Assembly: GCA_040182905.1 (NCBI GenBank)
Contig: JARQWU010000017.1
Span: 1 to 64,000 of the forward strand
Source of the DNA: Barthelona sp. PAP020
Lineage: Eukaryota > Metamonada: BaSk clade
Direction of reading: 5' to 3'
DNA: 64,000 nucleotides
Part shown: positions 58,200-64,000 of the stretch, in pieces
How the letters are laid out: the number at the start of each line of letters is the position of its first letter
How positions within the stretch are numbered: position 1 is the first letter of the stretch
Translations under genes and position numbers: made by a program
Notes under the pieces: model-generated
Databases searched by the model: none
Told to the model about the DNA's origin: nothing
The model's input: only the letters and a program-made list of their open reading frames with translations

Positions 58200-58312
58200 T
58201 TGTTATAAAATTATTTTAGTGATTTTTCTTGTTTTGGCGTGAATAATAAATTTGATCTATACATTTATAACAAAGAAACAACACACATTGCAAAATTAAG
58301 GCATATTGCAAG

Positions 58313-59179
58313 TTATCTTCTGAAAGGATTAATTTTCTTTTTTTGAAGAGGTGTATCATTTGTTGGGAAGGAAAGGTTGTTTGATATAGTTCCATTGATT
58401 AAATTAGATGTTTCGACATCAACTCTAGGCGTTCTAATTGGTGTTAATGGAGGTTTATTGACAAAACGGTTTGTATTTTGCATTGCATTAGCAATTTGAT
58501 CATCTTTTTGGGTTGCTTGAGTAACACAAGACTGTTTTCTAAAGCATTCATTTTGTAAAATTTTATAAGAAGCAGTGTAAAGTGACCTTACACCTTTTTC
58601 TCTTTTTTTCATTGATGAATATGTTAAAAAAATTAAAACAGAAATGGTAATGTTTAAAAGTATAACTAAAGGAGCATATTTATCACTATCATATCCTTGC
58701 AAACTTAATTTTAATATGATATTCCAAACAAAATGAATAGGATTGTAGCAAGTGAATTGAATCATACTAAAAATTGTGGGCTGCCATACATATAAAATAT
58801 TTTTTGATTTGGGCTTGAAAAAAGGCAACGTTTTGATAATTTTCATGAAAAAATTATCTTCAACTTTTTCATTATCATCTTCATCTGATAAAGAATAATC
58901 AGTTTCAGAATCAATGTGAGTTGTCTCAGGATCTTCATAATTTTTAGGGGGTATTAAATCATACTTTTGTGAAGCACACAAAAATCTATAAGAATTTAAT
59001 AAAATATATAATAATGATAATAAAGTGAAAATTCCTCCCGTTATAAAAGTGAAGAATAAATTGAGAAAAATCCCGCTTGAAATGCCAAATCCAATTTTAA
59101 TAGGGTCATCTTGATAAACTTTAAATTCAATCCATCGTTCCTTCAAATTTTGAATAAAATCTTCAATCTTTCGAAACAT
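58313..59179 (-). CDS. Membrane protein of unknown function (288 aa)
   Basis: I do not recognise this protein. Two adjacent membrane helices lie at about 30-75 (IGFGISSGIFLNLFFTFITGGIFTLLSLLYILL, one or two passes). An acidic linker (DSETDYSLSDEDDNEKVED) separates them from a second hydrophobic pair (about 130-155 and 168-188). The C-terminal 90 residues are polar with TP sites (PPLTPIRTPR) and end in a basic KKKINPFRR. Such a two-hairpin layout with a long disordered tail is seen in nuclear envelope and ER proteins, but no family can be named. It diverges from the Cwc24-like gene with 88 bp between starts. Confidence 0.6.
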   Translation of the reverse strand: MFRKIEDFIQNLKERWIEFKVYQDDPIKIGFGISSGIFLNLFFTFITGGIFTLLSLLYILLNSYRFLCASQKYDLIPPKNYEDPETTHIDSETDYSLSDEDDNEKVEDNFFMKIIKTLPFFKPKSKNILYVWQPTIFSMIQFTCYNPIHFVWNIILKLSLQGYDSDKYAPLVILLNITISVLIFLTYSSMKKREKGVRSLYTASYKILQNECFRKQSCVTQATQKDDQIANAMQNTNRFVNKPPLTPIRTPRVDVETSNLINGTISNNLSFPTNDTPLQKKKINPFRR

Positions 59180-59267
59180 TTCAAATCAATAAAAATAATA
59201 AATGAAATGGGGATAAAGAACAAATTCCATTCTTCTTGTTTTTCATGTTTTATTTTTTTTGAAAATT

Positions 59268-59855
59268 ATGTTGAAAAACCGAAAACGTCTCTCCAAGAAG
59301 GCAAATACCAAGCCAAAATCGAATGATGATTCGAATATTGATTTAGATTCCAGTTTATCTGTAAAAATTAATCAGGATACTCAAATTAGTGCAGATCAAA
59401 TAATAGATATTAACAAAAAAACAAAAGATGCAGAAATTTTAGTCAATCAGAATGTTTTGACAGTGAATACAAAAAGGAAATCAAATGAAAATAAAAAATT
59501 CACACAACCTGGTTCCATCGGTGAGATTGATTCATTTGTGCAATATTGTGAAGATTTTTACAAATTTGGCTATTGTCGTTTTGGCAATACTTGTAGATAT
59601 GCACATATTCGAGAACATTTGAAAACTTCAACTGAACTTGAAAGAGAATGGGAGGAAAAAAAACGTCAGCCCATTTTGGAAGATATTGAAACAAAATATG
59701 AACAAGCCCAAAAAACCAAAATTGCCTGCAAGTGCGGTGGTGTTCCTGTGTTTAGACTTGATTGTGGACATGTTATTTGTCAAAATTGTGATGGTTTGAT
59801 TTGTCCAAGTTGTGGTCAAGAGATTTTTATAAAAACCAGAATAAATAAAACGTGA
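59268..59855 (+). CDS. Cwc24/RNF113-like CCCH + RING-like splicing factor
   Basis: The product is 195 aa. A basic, Lys/Asn-rich N-terminal half leads to a CCCH finger (CEDFYKFGYCRFGNTCRYAH, about 90-109). The helix LERELEREWEE-type follows (here TSTELEREWEEKKRQP). A short RING-like finger comes next: CKCGGVPVFRLDCGHVICQNC and CPSCGQ. This order matches Cwc24/RNF113, a factor that guards the 5' splice site in the activated spliceosome. The RING is abbreviated, because the usual C-x2-C...C-x-H-x2-C spacing is squeezed. The three introns in this window show that splicing is active. The ATG at 59268 follows an in-frame TTG. Confidence 0.75.
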   Translation: MLKNRKRLSKKANTKPKSNDDSNIDLDSSLSVKINQDTQISADQIIDINKKTKDAEILVNQNVLTVNTKRKSNENKKFTQPGSIGEIDSFVQYCEDFYKFGYCRFGNTCRYAHIREHLKTSTELEREWEEKKRQPILEDIETKYEQAQKTKIACKCGGVPVFRLDCGHVICQNCDGLICPSCGQEIFIKTRINKT

Positions 59856-60261
59856 TTTGAACAGTGTTACTTTTCATTCCTTTACTTTCATGGCTCAAAT
59901 TTTCTTTAACTTGAATGGACCAGCAGACATTGATAAACAATAAACTTTAATCTTTATTTAGTTGTGGGGTTTGTTCTGAAAAAGAAACTTGTTGTTTTAA
60001 AAGATGCAGTGGTGAAAGCTGTGCTATGTAGTATTCGAAATAATTTCATCCACTGATTCTTTAAAAAAGTCAAGAAGTTTCAAAATTTGTAATTATTGCA
60101 CAAATTTTTTTTTTTTAATTTCACTTGCAAGGTCAAATTTTTGAAGTGGTGAGAAGGCAAATTATGATTTGCAACAAACAACAGTTTGAAAACAACTTTT
60201 CAAAATATTTGTGACGATAAAATTTGTTTTTATCTTTTATTTTTCAATTGTTTTTCTTTTT
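59856..60261. other. Intergenic region between convergent genes
   Basis: About 400 bp separates the 3' ends of the Cwc24-like and eIF4E genes. It holds a 12-T run near 60106. An AAATTTTTGA stretch near 60136 has the look of an Sm site, but I could not identify the body of an snRNA. No coding frame is convincing. Confidence 0.4.
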
Positions 60262-60852
60262 TCAAGGAATTTGGGACTTTTCCCTTTTTTCTGTTAATAT
60301 AGAAAGCAAATATGCATGTGATCTAAACTCAGGTGCTCGAGGCAAAGATAATTCCAAATTCTTTTGAATTTTATACTCAATTCTTGCTTGAACCAAAACA
60401 TCACATGTAGAAAGCCAAAAAGTTACATGACTATCATGAGTTCTAATGTTTAAAACAACTCCAACAATAGAAGGTTCTAATAAGGTTTCACCAACGCAGG
60501 AAAATAAAATCCTTTCCCAAAACCAATCAAGAGCATAAAAATTTGCAGGTAATCTAATAATTAGAGACCCACCTTCTTTATATTCTTCCCAAGAAGGAAT
60601 AATATTGTTTTTAAAAAGATGTATGCTGTTCCCTTCACAGAGATATGAAGGCCGTTTTAAATTGCTGTATAACCGGTAAAAACCTTCAAGAGTTGTTACT
60701 GATCCCAAACATTTTAAATGTGATTCCCAATCTGAATCATAATTCATGGTCTTTGATTTTTCTCCAAACCATAATGTCCATGCATCTTGTAATTCATGTG
60801 TTCGTGTTGTGTCAATAGGGGAAACGAAACTATGAGAGCGTGTTCGATTCAT
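60262..60852 (-). CDS. eIF4E2: Class-2 eIF4E (4EHP/eIF4E2-like) cap-binding protein
   Basis: The product is 196 aa. The family core is clear: LQDAWTLWFGEKSK, then SYDSDWE-type loop (here NYDSDWESHL), LGSVTTLEGFYRLYSNLKRP, IHLFKNNIIPSWEE, GGSLIIRLP, WFWERILFSCVGE, VGVVLNIR and VTFWLSTC. The second cap-sandwich Trp is present (IPSWEE). The position of the first is not a clear Trp, as in class 2 proteins where Tyr or Phe replaces it. The dorsal Trp of canonical eIF4E (FW.LY) is Tyr here (FYRLY). This matches 4EHP better than eIF4E1, which suggests a regulatory or repressive cap-binder. It diverges from MKS1 with 89 bp between starts. Confidence 0.87.
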   Translation of the reverse strand: MNRTRSHSFVSPIDTTRTHELQDAWTLWFGEKSKTMNYDSDWESHLKCLGSVTTLEGFYRLYSNLKRPSYLCEGNSIHLFKNNIIPSWEEYKEGGSLIIRLPANFYALDWFWERILFSCVGETLLEPSIVGVVLNIRTHDSHVTFWLSTCDVLVQARIEYKIQKNLELSLPRAPEFRSHAYLLSILTEKREKSQIP

Positions 60853-60941
60853 AAAAAAGAAAAGAGCAAAATGGAGATTTACATTTTTTATTATTATTTA
60901 TTGACATTTTGTGTTGATGACAATATAGTTCAGTTATATTT

Positions 60942-61961
60942 ATGTCAAACCGTTTATTACAATTACGAAAAAATTTGATTGGATCTACTTTCGAAACTCC
61001 GCCTAAAACCGGATATATCAGAAAGAATTGGAATATATGTTTAAAAACAGCAGTTGATTTTGATGTTAAAAAGCTATTTGTTAAATATGAAATTGTTTTA
61101 TCAAAAACAAGCCAATTTGATTCATTAGAAGATGCAGAATGCCCATTTGGTTTAACGCAAATTGTACAAAGAAGCAAAAAAATTGATGAAAATGGGAGAA
61201 AGGTCAATGTTTTTTCTCTTTCATTTCCAATAAATTTAGTATTGATAGATAATTGTGAGGATTCATCTCCCAGGGCATCTTATATTATTTTTACCATATA
61301 TTCAGTTGACTTTTTTGGTAATTATCGAGAAATTGGTGTTTGTAGTTTTTGTTTGGATAGGGGTGTTGGTGTTTGTGATCATATTTTGTCTTGTGTTCAA
61401 TTCTTGGGTACACCAAGGGAGAATTTGCAGAATTTCTTCATTGGTGGATTAAAATTGAAAGATGTCAGTTCTGTTGTTTATGGGAATCCTGAATCAGCAA
61501 ATATCATTTCAATGTTGGGTGGACAAACTTTATCTGCTGGATCTTTGATGATTTCAGCGAATTTGGTCACCCAACAATTCAACAAGACTCAAAGAATGAA
61601 AAAGAGATTGAAGTTACCACCTAGAATTAGTGGTTTTGACAGGTCGAAAGTTGATTCATCTAAACCAAAAACATTGGTTTCAAAATCGAAATTAGGGGGA
61701 CCAAAAATAAAGAAAACTGTAAACAAGGAAAAAGAACTTCGCAAAAAGAAGATAAAAGGAGAATTGAGTACAACTTCAAAAACACTGTTAATACCAGCCA
61801 ATCAAGACGATTTGTTAGAAACCCCTTCACAAAAAAAGAAAACAAAAAGAAAAATGGGAAGAACTGGGAAAGGAAAAACAGGCACTCCCAGAAGAAAGAA
61901 AAGTGTCAAATCAATTTCTCCTATTGAAACACCAAATAATCGTGATTCTCCTGATTTATGA
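60942..61961 (+). CDS. MKS1: B9-domain transition-zone protein, MKS1-like
   Basis: The product is 339 aa. The B9 (C2-like) domain spans about 25-215. It opens with ICLKTAVDFDVKKLFVKYEIVLSK, has PFGLTQIVQRSK, and continues ASYIIFTIYSVDFFGNYREIGVCSFCL. It ends LQNFFIGGLKLKDVSSVVYGNPE with a further LGGQTLSAGSLMISANLV. The FF-x-GG element is typical of MKS1 rather than B9D1/B9D2. MKS1 builds the ciliary gate with B9D1, B9D2 and TMEM proteins. The N-terminal half of animal MKS1 (about 250 residues) is absent. Instead a basic, Lys-rich disordered tail (about 235-339) with TP/SP sites follows the B9 domain. Confidence 0.83.
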   Translation: MSNRLLQLRKNLIGSTFETPPKTGYIRKNWNICLKTAVDFDVKKLFVKYEIVLSKTSQFDSLEDAECPFGLTQIVQRSKKIDENGRKVNVFSLSFPINLVLIDNCEDSSPRASYIIFTIYSVDFFGNYREIGVCSFCLDRGVGVCDHILSCVQFLGTPRENLQNFFIGGLKLKDVSSVVYGNPESANIISMLGGQTLSAGSLMISANLVTQQFNKTQRMKKRLKLPPRISGFDRSKVDSSKPKTLVSKSKLGGPKIKKTVNKEKELRKKKIKGELSTTSKTLLIPANQDDLLETPSQKKKTKRKMGRTGKGKTGTPRRKKSVKSISPIETPNNRDSPDL

Positions 61962-62069
61962 TATTATTTTTTGGATAAAATGTTTGTATGCATGTTTTTT
62001 TTTTTTTTTTTTTTTCCAAATGAATTCACAAAACTTTTTTCTTTCATTTTTTTTTTTCAGATTGTTACA

Positions 62070-62387
62070 ATGACGACTTATCAAAAAGAACCCAAATTAC
62101 GTATGGACGCATGGACAAAAGGGCGTAACAATGCAAAACAATATACGATTTTTGATGAAGACCATACTATTGGAAATCTATTGCAGACAGCAATTATGGC
62201 TGATGAATCCGTCGAATTTTGTGGATATCATAATCCACATCCATTAGAAAGGAAAATTGTTTTGAGAGTTCAAGCAAAGGATGAATCTGATCAATCAGGT
62301 GCTGTTACTGCCTTTTATAATGCTGTAGATAATTTAAAAAATACTTTCACAAATTTACTTGAACAACTTGATTTGCAAACAAAATGA
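62070..62387 (+). CDS. Small RNA polymerase subunit, AC19/RPB11 type
   Basis: The product is 105 aa, the usual size. The signature DEDHTIGNLLQTAIMADESVEFCGYHNPHPLERKIVLRVQ corresponds to the bacterial alpha N-terminal motif of RPB11 and AC19 (RPAC2). A dimerisation helix ends it (FYNAVDNLKNTFTNLLEQLD). VEFCGY points to AC19 of RNA polymerases I and III; PHPLE is more RPB11-like, so the choice is open. The ATG at 62070 (MTTYQKEP) is the right start. The upstream in-frame readings begin in a 20-base poly-T and would add a Phe-rich tract. A run ending TTTTTTTTTTTTCAG lies just 12 bases upstream. Confidence 0.85.
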   Translation: MTTYQKEPKLRMDAWTKGRNNAKQYTIFDEDHTIGNLLQTAIMADESVEFCGYHNPHPLERKIVLRVQAKDESDQSGAVTAFYNAVDNLKNTFTNLLEQLDLQTK

Positions 62388-62554
62388 TTTTTGCATTAGT
62401 TTTACCATGCAAATAATTTCCCTTCCAACCAAATTGAAAAAAACATAAGATTTTGTAGTCCTTTCCCAAAGAGTAGTGAATGTTTGATAAATAGTTATTT
62501 CTCAATTCTTTGTTTGTAAGTTGATTTAATTTTTTTAGTTATTTTTTGAGATTG

Positions 62555-64000
62555 ATGAGTTCTATTTCGGTACGAAGAGCCACTTTAGAAGATATTTCTG
62601 AGATAGAAGATGTTTTGAAAGATGTATTATATTTTCTATCCAGAAAACATGGAGAAATAACGTTATATGAATTGATTGAACAACAAGCTATATCCCAATT
62701 ATGTTATTTGGAAGATAAATTGATTGGTTTTATGTGTTTTGATTTCCTTCCACTTGTTGAATTAAACCAATGGCAAAATTTATTTGATGTCCCTTGTTCT
62801 TATTTTAACACTATGTTTTTGAATTATTGTTTTATTGATCCTACATATTTTGAAGAAGTTACCAATATTATGTTGGTTAGTATGTTTAATACAGTTTCTC
62901 GAATTGATTATTTGCTAACACCATATAAATATTCAGAAGTAACGATTCCATTGCCTAATTTGGAATGTAATCAATTGGCAAATGACTTAAATGTAACTTT
63001 ATTACGTCGAGATAAAATAGTTCCCACATTAGTTTGCAGTAGATCTGATATTCAAGATTCTGATGATATTATTGAGATTTTTAATGAAACTACAATCACT
63101 AAAGATCAAGATGTTGGAGATTTTTTTATTGCACATACTATTATTGATTCTTTGAAAGATAAGGATTTAGAAGTTGTTACTGTAAGATCAAAGAATGAAG
63201 TTATTGGTTTTTTAAAAATACAAAAGAACAATTCCTTGGTTTTAAAGAATTTGAAAAGTTGTTATGATCTGGTTTCTTTTGAACTAAGTGTTGAAAATTG
63301 TATGTTTATTGAATTGTGTTGTTTTAAAAATGGTACAGAAGCCAGATTTTGTGATGTACTTTCTTATCTTTTTGAACAATTTGAACATATTCATTACATT
63401 ACGTTACAAGTTTATTGTGATTCAAAAGCTCCTGATTATGTTGATCAATTCAATTATGTCCAACCAACTATTTATAATATTGATAAAGTATTGTATATTG
63501 CTAGTAGAAAAGGATTCCTTGGTTATAATAGTTTAAAAACAAGTTTTGACGATAATATTGTAAAGCTTGAGCATGGAAATCAAATAGTTGCTGGTTTAGA
63601 ATGTCATTTTGCAAATGAGGATGAAGTTGAAATGATTGTTGAATTTTATCACAGTTCTCAATATCTTGGAACTTTTTCAAGGCAAATGTTACCAAAAATT
63701 TTGGTCATTGATGCGTTTAATATTCCAGCAGATTATTACTTTTTTACTAGATATTTGTTGCAAGAAGCATTAAGATTTTCATCTTGTGTTAGTTGTGCAT
63801 ATTTTTCTAATATAGATACAAAATTGCCTGATTTTTTAAACAATTTGCAATTCATTCAACCACGTAATGTTGGACACATCCCTTCAGGAAATTCAACTTT
63901 GAATAAACATTGTAAAAATCGCAAATACCCTCTTTGTCCTTTACAATTGACTACTAAATCATTGTTGACAATACAACAACAGCATATTAACAAACGTTTA
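62555..64000 (+). CDS. CFAP61: CFAP61 homologue, N-terminal 482 residues (open at window end)
   Basis: The frame is open from the ATG to the last base. The start ISVRRATLEDISEIEDVL is a GNAT-like strand-helix. It continues with LEDKLIGFMCFDFLP, IVPTLVCSRSDIQDSDDIIEIF, VVTVRSKNEVIGFLKI, and FIELCCFKNGTEARFCDVLSYLFEQFEHIHYITLQV. VLYIASRKGFLGYNSLKT follows. These match human CFAP61 in order (LHVRKARVEDHDDL.PIF; FCIQLFCIDEKYEARSLDF; DLYVFHRAGLL). CFAP61 is part of the calmodulin- and spoke-associated complex at radial spoke 3 in motile axonemes. Its presence means a motile flagellum. The Rossmann-like C-terminal part lies beyond the window. Confidence 0.82.
   Translation, partial: MSSISVRRATLEDISEIEDVLKDVLYFLSRKHGEITLYELIEQQAISQLCYLEDKLIGFMCFDFLPLVELNQWQNLFDVPCSYFNTMFLNYCFIDPTYFEEVTNIMLVSMFNTVSRIDYLLTPYKYSEVTIPLPNLECNQLANDLNVTLLRRDKIVPTLVCSRSDIQDSDDIIEIFNETTITKDQDVGDFFIAHTIIDSLKDKDLEVVTVRSKNEVIGFLKIQKNNSLVLKNLKSCYDLVSFELSVENCMFIELCCFKNGTEARFCDVLSYLFEQFEHIHYITLQVYCDSKAPDYVDQFNYVQPTIYNIDKVLYIASRKGFLGYNSLKTSFDDNIVKLEHGNQIVAGLECHFANEDEVEMIVEFYHSSQYLGTFSRQMLPKILVIDAFNIPADYYFFTRYLLQEALRFSSCVSCAYFSNIDTKLPDFLNNLQFIQPRNVGHIPSGNSTLNKHCKNRKYPLCPLQLTTKSLLTIQQQHINKRL

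Noticed and set aside
59990-60150. Possible U2 or U4 snRNA (TGTAGTATTC, ATTATTGC and an Sm-like AATTTTTG)
   Set aside because: The fragments do not occur in the right order or spacing, and no flanking stem-loops could be paired.
61971-62069. N-terminal Phe-rich extension of the AC19/RPB11 subunit
   Set aside because: It begins at TTG and is translated from poly-T; the 105-aa form from 62070 has the normal family length.
1-64000. CRISPR array, rRNA genes, tRNA genes, transposons
   Set aside because: No direct-repeat/spacer array, no rRNA-like GC-rich block, no cloverleaf with a GGTTCRA T-loop, and no transposase or reverse transcriptase frame was seen.

Overview
This is nuclear DNA from a compact, AT-rich protist genome. 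Eukaryote-only families fill the window: eIF4A, eIF5, a class-2 eIF4E, Rat1/XRN2, MED7, EB1, TMCO1, SLC35B1, PCIF1, NMNAT and a USP deubiquitinase. About 45 protein genes lie on both strands with short, T/A-rich gaps. TAA, TGA and TAG all act as stops, so the code looks standard. The organism builds a cilium or flagellum: MKS1 (B9 domain), CFAP61, CEP19 and RNF32 homologues are all present. Introns are rare and tiny. I found three, of 34, 42 and 39 nt, each near the 5' end of its gene, in phase 0, with a branch-like YTAAC close to the AG. This resembles metamonad-type introns, but I cannot name the species.

Layout. 1-9.4 kb: 5' end of eIF4A (with intron), an OS-9-type ER lectin, a PTEN phosphatase, a small membrane protein, a calcium channel alpha2delta-like VWA protein, an AN1 zinc finger protein, an LPA-acyltransferase-like protein, a Myb protein with a degenerate MPN-like domain, and TMCO1. 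9.5-23 kb: PCIF1/CAPAM, two small unknowns, an ankyrin protein, a 1285-aa unknown, an alpha-arrestin, MED7, a USP12/46-type protease, CEP19 and an unknown. 23-36 kb: ArgRS (with intron), a nucleoside hydrolase, an acidic unknown, a 1365-aa polytopic membrane protein whose C-terminus resembles DUF2589, and an unknown gene interrupted by an assembly gap. 36-47 kb: SLC35B1, a 1154-aa unknown, a coiled-coil/PHD protein, EB1, a C9orf85-type zinc protein, a stand-alone DUF2589 protein, RNF32 and a HAD phosphatase. 47-53 kb: a hairpin-rich gene-free block, an AGC kinase (with intron), NMNAT, a possible TRM6, and a decayed WD40 pseudogene. 53-64 kb: Rat1/XRN2 with a YGQQ tail, eIF5, a membrane protein, a Cwc24/RNF113-like protein, class-2 eIF4E, MKS1, an AC19/RPB11-type polymerase subunit, and the N-terminal part of CFAP61, which runs off the window.

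There is no operon logic. Genes of one pathway are scattered, although several groups recur: mRNA cap handling and translation (PCIF1, eIF4A, eIF4E2, eIF5, XRN2), cilium and microtubules (CEP19, EB1, RNF32, MKS1, CFAP61), and ER quality control or membrane insertion (OS-9, TMCO1, SLC35B1). The observations most worth following are the pair of DUF2589-like proteins, one soluble and one fused to a polytopic membrane protein; the three ultrashort introns; the Myb plus MPN-like fusion; and the hairpin-rich block near 47.4-47.7 kb. Family calls come from reading motifs by eye; no database search was possible. Start codons were placed at the first in-frame ATG compatible with the family.
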